A stretch of 43,009 nt of DNA from Thiotrichaceae bacterium (GTDB lineage: Bacteria > Pseudomonadota > Gammaproteobacteria > Thiotrichales > Thiotrichaceae): positions 1 through 43,009 of the forward strand of contig JALSJU010000112.1 of NCBI GenBank assembly GCA_026989145.1. The letters run 5' to 3'. The notes beneath the pieces are model-generated. The model made no database searches. It was given only the letters and a program-made list of their open reading frames with translations, and had not been told where the DNA came from. This document shows positions 34,672 through 43,009 of the stretch, piece by piece (the first letter of the stretch is position 1; the number at the start of each line of letters is the position of its first letter). The position numbers and the translations under genes are program-made.

Positions 34672-36528
34672 ATGAAAAAACCTTTATTTACTTTACTGTT
34701 TTTAACAACATCTGCTCTATTGGGTTGTGGCGGAGGGGGTAACGGTGAGAGCGATGACCCTATTAACACAGAAGTTTTTCCTGAGCGCTTGGTTGATAGC
34801 CGTAGCCCTAACTTATTAGTAGGTAGGAATTCAAATTTTATAAATTTAGATTCTTATATTAATGCCGATAAGCATAGTTTTTCAAAAGACTCCCATGCCA
34901 AGGACGGCAGTGGTAGTGTTGAGCTAACCACTCACCACTATACCAATGCTTTAGTTTCGCCCGAGTTTCCTGTAGAAAAAGGCAAAAAATACTTACTTAG
35001 CGCCTATGTGAAAATGATCTTTAAAAAAGGTCAAGTGCATGGGCAAAATATTTCAATCGATTTATTTCCTTATGATATTTCTGGTTCAGCTGGCATTGAT
35101 TGGAATGTGTCTAAAAGTAATCAGTGGCAAGAAATCCTGTTGCCTTTCATTCCACTAGAGTCGGGTAACATTACTTGGCGTGCGTTTACAACCACACGTG
35201 CGTTTAGCACAGATATTGAAAAGTATGAAGATGTACCTGTTGAAGGACGTCAACCTATTGCTCTTTATAGACCGAAAGCTGTTAAAGAAAATGGTTCAAA
35301 TTTGAAGCGTGTTGCCCGAGTATTTTTAGATGATTTTAAAATTATTGAAATTAAAAATGAAGTGACTCCCAGAGAGCCTGTTGCGGATAAGAGTTTCTTT
35401 AGTAGTGATTATATTCGTGTTGATAAACTAGGTAACTTCAGTGTTAAAAAGAACGGAAAATGGACGCCTATCATTCCAAAACTAATTTCACGAGGTAGCG
35501 TTGAGGATGATAGCTATTTTAAACAGCAATTAAAGCAGTATAAAGCGCACGGCTTCAATGGTGTGATTGGTATGTATGATCGCAGTCACGTTATTAAAGC
35601 CTTCGATGCTGGCCTCGAATATTTGGTCGGTATGGGTGCCTCGAGCAATACGCAACCTAATGGAAAAGAGGGGCCGTACAGTTCAGTAGTGGGGGATGAA
35701 GTTACCCGTATGAAAGATATGCACCGCTATGTGAAGTCTAAGGGGAAGCCCTACGCATTTTTATTTCACTACTTAGACAATGAAAATCAAAAACTACAGG
35801 AATACACCTTTAAAAAAGTCTGGGCGGATTATATTAATGCCAATGATAAAGATGGTAGCGGTAGGCGTGCTCGACCGATCTTTTATCTGAATGGTCAGTT
35901 TGGTGTAGCCCGAATGTATAATAAGCACTTAATGGATATGACGGGAGCATACGTGGGACTAGGTAGTGCAGGCTCACCAGCTCAAGGCGCGCCTAAGCAA
36001 ACATTGGGTATTATGGGAGTAACACAGGCTGAACATGCTCCCGCAAATGTGATTCAGTTACAAACGTATTTGGGAGACAAATTTATTCCCTCACTTTGGT
36101 TTGGCATTATTCAAGGCGGTAAAGTAATATCGGTTTGGCGCGATGGTAATGGTGATGGTAGTAATATTCTTGACCCTAAGCCGTTCCAAAACCAAGTTTG
36201 GGCGCCTGAAATTAAACGTGTTTTTAAAGAGTTAGACACAATAGCACCTATTATAAAACGCCCACACTGGACAACATGGAAAGCGAATTTTACAGGCAGT
36301 GAATACGTTAATGTTGGCACTCGGGACTATAAAGGTTTTTCTTACTTAATCATCTCTAACCACAGTGATAATGATGAAACGATCAGCGTTAACTTTAAGG
36401 GAATAAAGCCTAAAAGCATTAAATCAATATTAGGAACATCTTTTGAAAGTAGCGTTAATAATGGCCAAGTGAATATTACTATTGGTCATGGTAATGCAGG
36501 CTACCTAGTATTAAAACTTGAAGAGTAA
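34672..36528 (+). CDS. large lipoprotein, probable carbohydrate-active (TIM-barrel-like) protein of unknown family
   Basis: 618 aa with lipobox LLGC (Cys19) followed by a Gly-rich linker. Residues 45-230 form a beta-sandwich-like part (SVELTTHHYTNALVSPEF, KYLLSAYVKM, RVFLDDFKI) as in carbohydrate-binding modules. Residues 245-540 look like a barrel: YIRVDKLGNFSVKKNGKWTP, KAHGFNGVIGMYD, YAFLFHYLDNEN, ARPIFYLNGQFG and FIPSLWFGIIQGGKVISVW lie at the ends of predicted strands, which is typical of glycoside hydrolases. Candidate acids are the Asp/Glu of HYLDNENQ. The C-terminal 80 residues form a small beta domain. I do not recognise the GH family. It stands alone between divergent and convergent neighbours, and like the lyase at 2152 it would sit on the envelope. 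Confidence 0.7.
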   Translation: MKKPLFTLLFLTTSALLGCGGGGNGESDDPINTEVFPERLVDSRSPNLLVGRNSNFINLDSYINADKHSFSKDSHAKDGSGSVELTTHHYTNALVSPEFPVEKGKKYLLSAYVKMIFKKGQVHGQNISIDLFPYDISGSAGIDWNVSKSNQWQEILLPFIPLESGNITWRAFTTTRAFSTDIEKYEDVPVEGRQPIALYRPKAVKENGSNLKRVARVFLDDFKIIEIKNEVTPREPVADKSFFSSDYIRVDKLGNFSVKKNGKWTPIIPKLISRGSVEDDSYFKQQLKQYKAHGFNGVIGMYDRSHVIKAFDAGLEYLVGMGASSNTQPNGKEGPYSSVVGDEVTRMKDMHRYVKSKGKPYAFLFHYLDNENQKLQEYTFKKVWADYINANDKDGSGRRARPIFYLNGQFGVARMYNKHLMDMTGAYVGLGSAGSPAQGAPKQTLGIMGVTQAEHAPANVIQLQTYLGDKFIPSLWFGIIQGGKVISVWRDGNGDGSNILDPKPFQNQVWAPEIKRVFKELDTIAPIIKRPHWTTWKANFTGSEYVNVGTRDYKGFSYLIISNHSDNDETISVNFKGIKPKSIKSILGTSFESSVNNGQVNITIGHGNAGYLVLKLEE

Positions 36529-36540
36529 TTATGTAGTAAC

Positions 36541-36571
36541 GTAACTACTCAGCTTGCACCTGAGCAGTTAC
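36541..36571. terminator. imperfect hairpin between the lipoprotein and yajR-like genes
   Basis: Stem GTAACTACTCAG against CTGAGCAGTTAC (36541-36552 and 36560-36571), twelve positions with one A/C mismatch, seven-base loop, no T-tract. It lies 13 bases after the lipoprotein stop, between convergent genes. Confidence 0.45.
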
Positions 36572-36623
36572 TGTCACTTCTACTGCTCGCTGTGTAGTTA
36601 CACCGAATTATTTACAGGCTCTA

Positions 36624-37976
36624 TTAAAAAGTGCTAAATTCGTTAAGTTCTTTTTCTACTAATTGTTGCTTATCTATTTTTAAGTAAGCGACACCTTCTT
36701 CGATTGAAATTGCCACTTGCTCAACTCCTTTGATAGCGAGTAACTGTTGCGTAGTTTCACTTGGCTTTTCTAATAAATGAGTCTTGAGTTTGATTAGCTG
36801 GTTTTTGAAAAAATCCGGTTGTGGCAGACTGATTGCTACGATGAGAAGCAGAAGCGCCATAAACGCACTAAAAATAAATACCCCGGATATTCCCCAGTTT
36901 TGTAAGACTAACCCGCCGATGAGTCCGCCCACAAAAATACCTAAAAATTGCGAGCTAGAGTAGACACCCATCGCCGTACCTTTGTTGTTTACATCAGAAT
37001 ACTTGGCAACCAGTGACGGTTGCACTGCTTCTAGGTAGTTAAAGCCAATAAAAAATAATAAAAATGCGCCTAATAAGGGATAAAAACTGAAAGGTGAAAG
37101 CGCTAAAACAATTTGGGAAATAATCAAAAAGGTCACGGCAATAATAAAAACAGTTTTAATTTTTCGATACTTCTCAGAAATAATAATCATCGGTAATGAA
37201 AACAGTAAAGACACCGCCAACACGGGGAGATAAATTTTCCAATGCTGTGCCGACTCTAACTGTAAATGATCTCTAAAAATCAACGGTAAAACACTAAAAT
37301 TAGCAGTCATTAAAAGGTGCAAAATAAACACACTAGCGTTCATGCGCAGCAAAGTGCTTTGTTGTAAAACAGGCTTGATATAGTCACCCATAATCCCTGC
37401 ATCGCGGTGTAACTTGGTGTGTTTAGGTGTTGGGACGGCGAATAGTATTAAGGCAATACCCATTATCGCGAGGAGCGCTGTTGTCCAAAATACGCCCGAC
37501 AATCCAGCAAGATGACTAATGACAGGGCCAAGTACCATCGCCACAGCAAAGGCAATACCGATGCTCATGCCAATAAAGCCCATCACTTTAGCACGGTGGT
37601 CCTCACGGGTTAAGTCAGCGGCAAGCGCCATCGTTGTTGCCGCAATCGCACCACTGCCTTGAATGGCTCGGCCTATGAGGACGATATAAATATTGTCACT
37701 ACTTGCAGCAACCATACTACCAATGGCAAACACGGTTAAACCGCCAATAATCACGGGCTTACGACCAATTCTGTCAGATAATAAGCCCAAAGGGATTTGA
37801 AAAATGGCCTGCATTAAGCCATAAATACCAATCGCTAAACCAATTAAAAAAGGTGTAGCATGCTCTAAGTGTTGGGTAAATAACGGTAGAATCGGCAATA
37901 CCATAAATAGCCCAAGCATACGCACAGCGAATACTGTCGATAAGGAAATTGCGGTGCGGATTTCAATTGAATTCAT
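36624..37976 (-). CDS. yajR: YajR-type MFS transporter with C-terminal ferredoxin-like domain
   Basis: 450 aa. Twelve membrane helices with the MFS motif GLLSDRIGRKPVIIGG between helices 2 and 3, and RAIQGSGAIAATTMALAADL in helices 4-5. The C-terminal 70 residues are soluble (LLAIKGVEQVAISIEEGVAYLKIDKQ), matching the small YAM ferredoxin-like domain of E. coli YajR, whose total length (454 aa) is nearly the same. The exported substrate is not known even for YajR. It is divergent from uvrA; 94 bases separate the starts. Confidence 0.86.
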   Translation of the reverse strand: MNSIEIRTAISLSTVFAVRMLGLFMVLPILPLFTQHLEHATPFLIGLAIGIYGLMQAIFQIPLGLLSDRIGRKPVIIGGLTVFAIGSMVAASSDNIYIVLIGRAIQGSGAIAATTMALAADLTREDHRAKVMGFIGMSIGIAFAVAMVLGPVISHLAGLSGVFWTTALLAIMGIALILFAVPTPKHTKLHRDAGIMGDYIKPVLQQSTLLRMNASVFILHLLMTANFSVLPLIFRDHLQLESAQHWKIYLPVLAVSLLFSLPMIIISEKYRKIKTVFIIAVTFLIISQIVLALSPFSFYPLLGAFLLFFIGFNYLEAVQPSLVAKYSDVNNKGTAMGVYSSSQFLGIFVGGLIGGLVLQNWGISGVFIFSAFMALLLLIVAISLPQPDFFKNQLIKLKTHLLEKPSETTQQLLAIKGVEQVAISIEEGVAYLKIDKQQLVEKELNEFSTF

Positions 37977-38070
37977 TTTGATGTATTCATTGGATTTTGA
38001 GTTTTAAGGCGTGGATAATAGCAGATTCGCTTTATGGATAAATTGATAATTAATAATTGGATGAAACCTA

Positions 38071-40908
38071 GTGAAAACAATATCTCTGCGCGGTGCGCGT
38101 ACCCACAACCTTAAAAATATCGACCTTGATCTCCCTCGCGACAAGTTGATTGTGATCACAGGCTTGTCTGGTTCTGGTAAGTCATCACTGGCATTTGATA
38201 CAATTTTTGCAGAAGGTCAGCGCCGCTATGTTGAATCTCTTTCAGCCTATGCGCGGCAGTTTTTATCGATGATGGAAAAGCCTGATTTAGATCATATTGA
38301 AGGTTTATCCCCCGCTATCTCTATTGAGCAAAAAACTACCTCGCATAACCCACGTTCAACGGTTGGTACGATTACCGAGATTTATGATTACCTACGTTTA
38401 CTGTATGCCCGTGCAGGTGAGCCACGTTGCCCAGAACATAATACCGAGCTAAACGCGCAAACGGTTAGCGAAATGGTAGATCAAGTGATGGCATTGCCAG
38501 AAGGTAGTAAAATAATGCTACTTGCGCCAGTGGTGCGTAACCGCAAAGGCGAGCATATACAGCTGTTTGAGGAGCTAAAAGGACAAGGGTTCTTGCGGGT
38601 GCGCATCGACGGCGTGGTTTATGATTTGGATGAAGTGCCCGAGCTTAAACTGCGTATCAAACATACCATTGAAGTGGTGGTTGACCGATTAAAAGTACGC
38701 GATGATTTACAGTTACGCTTAGCAGAATCCTTTGAAACGACGCTTCGTTTATCTGAGGGCTTAGCAGTAGTTGCATGGATGGATGAGGAGGACGCTAAGA
38801 ACAATGACGAATTGGTTTTCTCGGCAAACTACGCCTGTAAGCAATGTGGTTATTCACTGCAAGAATTAGAGCCGCGCTTATTCTCTTTTAACAGCCCGTC
38901 TGGGGCTTGCCCAACCTGTGATGGATTGGGCGTAGAACAGGTTTTTGATGAAGCACAAGTCGTATCTAAGCCACAAAATAGTTTAGCAGATGGTGCTATA
39001 CGTGGCTGGGATAAACGCAATTTTTACTATTTTCATATGATTACGTCATTGGCAGATCACTATGATTTTGATGTTGAAACGCCTTTTCAAGACTTGCCTA
39101 AAAAGGTCCAAAAGGTATTGTTATATGGCAGTGGACGAAAGAAAATCCACTTTACCTATGAAGGTAAAAAAGGGCAAGTTTTTCAGCGCACTCACGCTTT
39201 TGAAGGGATTATTCATAATTTAGAACGTCGTTATAAAGAAACCGATTCAAATTCAGTTCGTGAAGAAATGGTCAAATACATGACGATTCGACATTGCACC
39301 AGCTGTGACGGACAGCGCCTAAATGAGGCCGCGCGCCATGTTTTTATCACCGACTTAAACCTATCCAGTATTACCGATATGGCGATTGGTGAATGTTTCA
39401 ATTTTTTTGAGACGATTGCTTTAAAAGGCAAGCAAGCCAAAATTGCCGATAAAATCATTCGTGAAATAAAATTGCGCTTAGAGTTTCTAGTCAATGTTGG
39501 CTTGGATTATTTAACCCTAAGCCGAAGCTCAGAAACCTTGTCAGGCGGTGAAGCACAGCGGATTCGCCTCGCCTCACAAATTGGTGCAGGCTTGGTCGGC
39601 GTGATGTATGTGCTGGATGAGCCTTCGATTGGTTTGCATCAACGAGACAATGACCGCTTATTAAAAACGCTGAAACATTTACGTGATTTAGGCAACACAG
39701 TCATCGTGGTAGAGCATGATGAAGATGCAATTCGCATGGCGGATTATGTGGTCGACATTGGCCCAGGGGCAGGCGACCATGGTGGCTATATCACTGCACA
39801 GGGTACACCGAAGGATATTGAAAAAGTCGCTGAGTCAATGACGGGTCAGTTCTTGTCAGGAAAACGTAAAATAGAAATCCCGAAAAAACGCGTTAAGATT
39901 AACAAGAAAAAAATGCTCAAAATAATAGGTGCTACCGGCAATAACTTACAGGGCGTAACCGCAGAAATCCCAGTCGGCTTGATGACCTGTATTACCGGTG
40001 TTTCAGGCTCGGGTAAATCAACGCTTATTAATGCGACTCTTTATCCAAATATTGCGCATCACTTGCATAACTCTGCCTTGAAAATGGCACCGTTAGAAAA
40101 GATTGAAGGTTTAGACTTTTTTGATAAAGTCGTCGATGTTAATCAAAGCCCAATCGGGCGCACACCTCGCTCAAATCCCGCTACTTACACGGGCGTTTTT
40201 ACGCCAATAAGAGAGCTATTTGCAGCTACTGCCGAGGCCCGTTCACGCGGTTATTTACCCGGTCGTTTTAGCTTTAATGTCAAAGGCGGGCGTTGTGAAG
40301 CGTGCCGAGGTGATGGCGTAATCAAAGTAGAAATGCATTTTTTACCCGATGTTTACGTCACCTGTGATGTCTGCGACGGCAAACGCTACAACCGCGAAAC
40401 ACTCAATGCCTTGTACAAAGGTAAAAATATCTTCGAGGTCTTAGAAATGACGGTAGAAGAGGGCTTGGAGTTCTTTCAAAAAATACCGGGCATCAAACAA
40501 AAACTACAAACACTGGTCGATGTCGGTTTGTCGTATATCACACTAGGGCAAAAAGCTACTACCATTTCAGGTGGTGAAGCGCAGCGCATTAAACTCGCCA
40601 AAGAACTATCCAAACGCAGTACAGGTAAAACCATCTATATTTTAGATGAACCCACTACAGGGCTACATTTCCATGATGTTGATGTGCTACTAACCGTATT
40701 GCACCGCCTGCGTGATGAAGGTAATACTATTATCGTTATTGAGCATAACTTGGATGTTGTCAAAACGGCTGATTGGATTATTGACCTTGGCCCAGAAGGC
40801 GGCAGCGGCGGTGGTAAAATAATTGCCACAGGCACACCTGAGGATATTGCTAAAACCAAGGGTTCGTTTACGGGTGAGTACTTGAAGGAGATGTTGAATC
40901 AGTCTTAG
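38071..40908 (+). CDS. uvrA: excinuclease ABC subunit A
   Basis: 945 aa, normal length. Two ABC ATPase halves: GLSGSGKS (31-38) and GVSGSGKS in the second half, with signatures [12 protein letters not shown] and [12 protein letters not shown]. Two zinc-binding sites: [11 protein letters not shown]...CPTCDGLG, and [19 protein letters not shown]...CDVCDGKRY. UvrA dimers scan DNA for bulky lesions and load UvrB. The start is GTG, which begins exactly at the family's conserved [17 protein letters not shown]. No LexA-type CTGT-N8-ACAG box is visible upstream. Confidence 0.97.
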   Translation: MKTISLRGARTHNLKNIDLDLPRDKLIVITGLSGSGKSSLAFDTIFAEGQRRYVESLSAYARQFLSMMEKPDLDHIEGLSPAISIEQKTTSHNPRSTVGTITEIYDYLRLLYARAGEPRCPEHNTELNAQTVSEMVDQVMALPEGSKIMLLAPVVRNRKGEHIQLFEELKGQGFLRVRIDGVVYDLDEVPELKLRIKHTIEVVVDRLKVRDDLQLRLAESFETTLRLSEGLAVVAWMDEEDAKNNDELVFSANYACKQCGYSLQELEPRLFSFNSPSGACPTCDGLGVEQVFDEAQVVSKPQNSLADGAIRGWDKRNFYYFHMITSLADHYDFDVETPFQDLPKKVQKVLLYGSGRKKIHFTYEGKKGQVFQRTHAFEGIIHNLERRYKETDSNSVREEMVKYMTIRHCTSCDGQRLNEAARHVFITDLNLSSITDMAIGECFNFFETIALKGKQAKIADKIIREIKLRLEFLVNVGLDYLTLSRSSETLSGGEAQRIRLASQIGAGLVGVMYVLDEPSIGLHQRDNDRLLKTLKHLRDLGNTVIVVEHDEDAIRMADYVVDIGPGAGDHGGYITAQGTPKDIEKVAESMTGQFLSGKRKIEIPKKRVKINKKKMLKIIGATGNNLQGVTAEIPVGLMTCITGVSGSGKSTLINATLYPNIAHHLHNSALKMAPLEKIEGLDFFDKVVDVNQSPIGRTPRSNPATYTGVFTPIRELFAATAEARSRGYLPGRFSFNVKGGRCEACRGDGVIKVEMHFLPDVYVTCDVCDGKRYNRETLNALYKGKNIFEVLEMTVEEGLEFFQKIPGIKQKLQTLVDVGLSYITLGQKATTISGGEAQRIKLAKELSKRSTGKTIYILDEPTTGLHFHDVDVLLTVLHRLRDEGNTIIVIEHNLDVVKTADWIIDLGPEGGSGGGKIIATGTPEDIAKTKGSFTGEYLKEMLNQS

Positions 40909-40914
40909 TTACTT

Positions 40915-40929
40915 GTAATACTGTATTAC
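40915..40929. promoter_or_regulatory. 15-base palindrome downstream of uvrA
   Basis: GTAATAC-T-GTATTAC, perfect arms of seven around one base, starting seven bases after the uvrA stop. It overlaps a second repeat AATACTGT/ACAGTATT (40917-40924 and 40937-40944). No T-tract follows. It could be an operator-like site or a weak hairpin; function unknown. Confidence 0.3.
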
Positions 40930-41064
40930 AATGAACACAGTATTTGGCCGGCTACCATTAGCAACTTTATACTTCATTAGAATACTTGATAATACTGGTG
41001 CTGGAAGAAATGTTGAGCTGACTTAGAGAAAAGTTCTTTAGAGTGTAAAATCTAACAAAGCATG

Positions 41065-41601
41065 CTAAAAAGCATAACCAAATTTAAACAACTCCACATC
41101 AAAAATAAAACGGTTATTATCTGTGATGACAAACAAGTCGCTGGTGGTAAATTTCTGGCTGGCTTTAGGGTAGATGCCCCCGTTTAGACTAGCGCCCCAG
41201 TATGCGCCGCTAGGGTGAAATAGCTTAAAGCCTACACCTGCACCAAAGCCTACTTTAAATTCACTTTCAGAATTTCTTTCTAGTTTAGCAAAGCGGGTAA
41301 AGCCACTAATGTAAGGGCCGCTAATCGAGCTTCTCAAATATTTTCGGTAATGCAAGTCGAGCGTTTTTTGCTGAAAACTACCTAAACGCATTCGGTGTAA
41401 GGGCATCGCAATTTCAACTTTTTTATTATGATTAAAGTGAGAAATGGTCGCACTTAAATACTGCTCCCCTTTTCCCGATGGTGTTACTACAAAAAGGTAA
41501 AAAGGGTTTACGGCTATGCCTAGGTTTTTGTCTTTGGGTAGACTTTTAGCAGTAATTGGCGTTGTTGATATAAGTAGTAAGCCGAAGAATAGTGTTTTCA
41601 T
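41065..41601 (-). CDS. secreted outer-membrane beta-barrel-like protein of unknown function
   Basis: 178 aa from the ATG at 41601, which has AAAGG seven bases upstream; a TTG at 41604 is less likely. Residues 1-18 form a signal peptide (cut near ITA). The rest alternates polar and hydrophobic residues with Gly/aromatic turns (GVGFKLFHPSGAYWGASLNGGIYP) and ends in an aromatic residue (FDVELFKFGYAF), features of small outer-membrane barrels. I do not recognise the family with confidence. It follows, on the same strand, the remnant of an ABC ATPase gene whose stop lies ten bases upstream. Confidence 0.65.
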   Translation of the reverse strand: MKTLFFGLLLISTTPITAKSLPKDKNLGIAVNPFYLFVVTPSGKGEQYLSATISHFNHNKKVEIAMPLHRMRLGSFQQKTLDLHYRKYLRSSISGPYISGFTRFAKLERNSESEFKVGFGAGVGFKLFHPSGAYWGASLNGGIYPKASQKFTTSDLFVITDNNRFIFDVELFKFGYAF

Positions 41602-41611
41602 CAATGTGCCT

Positions 41612-41790
41612 TTAGGAGTTAAGTCGTGGAACTGCCTCTATTAACTTTTGAGTATACGGGTTTTGCGGATTACCACAAACATCCTCTGTTAGTCCTTGTT
41701 CCACTACTTTACCACTTTTCAGCACTACTGCCGATGTCGTGAATCTTCATCGGTTATTTGGGTAACTACGCCAAATTCATGGGTGATTAA
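41612..41790 (-). pseudogene. C-terminal remnant of an oligopeptide/dipeptide ABC transporter ATPase
   Basis: Two frames on the minus strand give the end of an OppD/DppF-type ATPase. The first (about 41745-41790) reads LITHEFGVVTQITDE, the H-loop switch region. After a frameshift, the second (41612-41734) reads SAVVLKSGKVVEQGLTED, then GNPQNPYTQKLIEAVPRL and a stop. The NP.(H/N)PYT..L..A.P sequence is diagnostic of the family's C-terminal extension. The Walker A, signature and Walker B parts are absent upstream, so this is a truncated and frameshifted gene. Confidence 0.8.
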
Positions 41791-41981
41791 ATTATGGATG
41801 TCCTTTTTATGCTGCTGCCAAGAGAAGCCAGTTCTGCTCCTGTTTCATAGGCCACTTCACCGATTCCTGTGAAAAACCCACCGACTTGTTCGACGGCTTC
41901 ACCCAGAATGTGATATACATTATATTTCACAGCTTCACTACTTTTGGGCAATCCTCCGGCTTTTGCCGGTGGTATGTTCAT
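41787..41981 (-). pseudogene. short orphan fragment, possibly a toxin-protein remnant
   Basis: An open frame of 64 codons ending at 41787, with YNVYHILGEAVEQVGGFFTG and IGEVAYETGAELASLGSS, an amphipathic Gly/Ala-rich stretch like the pre-toxin regions of large polymorphic toxins. There is no ribosome binding site at its ATG, and its first codons come from a GC-rich palindrome. It ends exactly where the ABC ATPase remnant begins. It may be a leftover of a displaced toxin tip; it could also be chance. Weak call. Confidence 0.35.
41953..41972. repeat. REP-like GC-rich palindrome
   Basis: CCTCCGGC-TTTT-GCCGGTGG, eight-base arms with one T/T mismatch and a TTTT loop, in AT-rich surroundings. Its shape is that of small repetitive extragenic palindromes. 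Only this copy was noticed in the window. Confidence 0.4.
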
Positions 41982-42025
41982 AAAAATATTTATCTATTTT
42001 TCTGCCTAATAGGGTAAGGCCGGTT

Positions 42026-42373
42026 TCATTTAATAAAAGATATTGGAGTTATACTGCCATCATCTAAAGTAACAGCATAATCTACGCCGTTCCAATTTCC
42101 TGCAATGAGTTGATTGTCTTCTGAAATGGTTATGTAAGTATACGGCTTGTCTACTTCTGTACCATGCGGACTTTCAGTAATTTGCCATTTCACCCCACCG
42201 TTAGCATCTAAAGCAAAAACATTACGATTGAATATTTGACCAACCTCAGGATCCACCCTAACCACAATTAACCCTTGATAATCTAGAGCTTGGACTGCGG
42301 GGTAAGGTAATTTTATTTCCTTACCTTGCACTATTAAAACACCATCATTCATACTAAAATTCAATTTTGTCAT
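42026..42373 (-). CDS. small soluble protein, probable immunity protein for the adjacent toxin
   Basis: 115 aa, no signal peptide or membrane segment, acidic and beta-rich. Readable stretches are YPAVQALDYQGLIVVRVDPE, NRNVFALDANGGVKWQI, ESPHGTEVDKPYTYI and LIAGNWNGVDYAVTL. Its ATG shares one base with the stop of the toxin-like gene (TAATG), the tight order toxin then immunity seen in polymorphic toxin systems. Proteins with this HGTE-DKPYT-I and AGNWNGVDY pattern are, from memory, found next to toxin tips. The binding partner is inferred from position, not from a known structure. Confidence 0.7.
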   Translation of the reverse strand: MTKLNFSMNDGVLIVQGKEIKLPYPAVQALDYQGLIVVRVDPEVGQIFNRNVFALDANGGVKWQITESPHGTEVDKPYTYITISEDNQLIAGNWNGVDYAVTLDDGSITPISFIK

Positions 42374-43009
42374 TAGTCTAACCTTATAGTATTTTTAAAT
42401 ACCGACTCAGGTAACCTTTGCAGTAACTCATACTGTGTAGCATTACCATTCCCATCAAAAACAGGATTTACCTTTCCTGTTCTAATTCGTGTACCACTAG
42501 GTACATGAACTTCAGACATATACGTAGGAACTTCAGGTAATGCGTATTTAGATTTAATTTGCTGAGGGGTTAAGCCATCAATACCTTCACGTTTCATCAT
42601 CCATGATCGTGTCTTATTTGTTTCACCATGAACTCGAACATAAATATCATCAGAGGTAGTTATAAATTCAGTAACTCGTGTTCCTGGCTTATAAGGTGGC
42701 TCCCATCCTGATGGAAACGAGGCATTTACTTCATCAGAAGACCGGAAAAAAATATCTGAGCGACGAGCATATTTTCCATTTAATGCATTATTTGGAATTT
42801 CAGCACTCTTTCCCCCGGCTCCAGCAATATCATTAACATGCCGCCCCACTGTTTTAGAGCTCTTGGCAATATCATCAACAGCTCCCGCAATTTTTGCACC
42901 TTTTGCGACTTTGTCAATGCCTTTTGTGCCTGCGACCACGGCAATCACTTCTGCGAATCCACGGCCAATGGCTTCACCATGACGGCCTGCGTTCCAGTCT
43001 TGCTTGATG
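42373..43009 (-). CDS. C-terminal end of a large polymorphic toxin-like protein, cut by right edge
   Basis: The frame is open from the stop at 42373 to the right edge, giving 211 visible codons, so a GTG near 42948 is not the true start. The first visible part (DWNAGRHGEAIGRGFAEVIA, then VAGTKGIDKVAKGAKIAG) resembles the pre-toxin segments of Rhs, hemagglutinin/CdiA and LXG-type proteins. The last ~120 residues form a compact domain with YVRVHGETNKTRSWMMKREG, IDGLTPQQIKSKYALPEVP, VPSGTRIRTG and DGNGNATQYELLQ. The Arg, the Ser-Trp and the final Gln-Tyr recall NAD-using toxin folds such as TNT, but that is a weak inference. The immunity candidate follows directly. The delivery domain lies outside the window. 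Confidence 0.72.
   Translation of the reverse strand, partial: IKQDWNAGRHGEAIGRGFAEVIAVVAGTKGIDKVAKGAKIAGAVDDIAKSSKTVGRHVNDIAGAGGKSAEIPNNALNGKYARRSDIFFRSSDEVNASFPSGWEPPYKPGTRVTEFITTSDDIYVRVHGETNKTRSWMMKREGIDGLTPQQIKSKYALPEVPTYMSEVHVPSGTRIRTGKVNPVFDGNGNATQYELLQRLPESVFKNTIRLD

Noticed and set aside
37977-38070. LexA/SOS box before uvrA
   Set aside because: No CTGT-N8-ACAG match is present in the gap. The CTGT...ACAG downstream of uvrA (40921-40940) has twelve bases between the halves and is on the wrong side.
42373-42948. Treating the toxin-like frame as a complete 191-residue protein starting at the GTG at 42948
   Set aside because: The frame remains open to the window edge with sensible sequence (DWNAGRHGEAIGRG), so the GTG is internal and the gene is partial.
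1-43009. tRNA, rRNA, CRISPR array, phage or transposase genes
   Set aside because: I looked for cloverleaf-like sequences, repeat-spacer series and integrase or transposase motifs and saw none that could be supported.

Overview
The window looks like a stretch of chromosome from an AT-rich, free-living gammaproteobacterium that oxidises reduced sulfur. The gamma assignment rests on conserved gene neighbourhoods and families: rpsP-rimM-trmD-rplS, ffh beside a ypjD-type gene and a CorB-type gene, radA, mlaA, mpl, ubiX, yajR divergent from uvrA, dbpA and selO. The sulfur link rests on soxB (9245-11200). A Thiotrichales-like organism would fit, but that is inference. No tRNA, rRNA, CRISPR array or intact insertion sequence was seen.

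Layout. 1-7493 is an envelope polysaccharide block: a cut GT-C type membrane glycosyltransferase, an O-antigen-ligase-like protein, a lipoprotein resembling PL1 pectate lyases, an acyltransferase-3 protein, UDP-glucose 6-dehydrogenase and UDP-glucuronate 4-epimerase. The last two would make UDP-galacturonate, and the lyase family cuts galacturonate polymers, so the block can be read as making and trimming a uronic-acid polymer. 7558-16506 holds trxA, a HupE/UreJ-like membrane protein, soxB, a DUF3108 protein, a selO/dbpA pair and two secreted proteins, one a metallo-beta-lactamase-fold hydrolase. 16569-20863 holds a soluble PDC-sensor protein, an EamA transporter and a PAS-GGDEF-EAL protein with a degenerate GGDEF site. 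20969-31188 is core housekeeping: the ribosomal protein/tRNA methylation operon, ffh, the cytochrome-assembly-like and CBS-domain membrane proteins, radA, mlaA, mpl and ubiX.

31205-37976 is a patchwork: an unknown membrane protein, a frameshifted P-loop kinase-like pseudogene that I reconstructed from three reading frames, a GNAT acetyltransferase, a SpoIIAA-like/UspA fusion with a coiled-coil DUF1451-like partner, an unknown lipoprotein with a glycoside-hydrolase-like appearance, and a YajR-type MFS transporter. uvrA follows. From 41605 to the right edge is a rearranged region: the C-terminal remnant of an oligopeptide ABC ATPase, a short orphan fragment with a REP-like hairpin, a small likely immunity gene, and the C-terminal end of a large polymorphic-toxin-like protein running off the window.

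Most start sites were moved inward from the longest open frame where an ATG with a ribosome binding site or signal peptide supports it. All functional names come from motif and family recognition by eye, without database searches.
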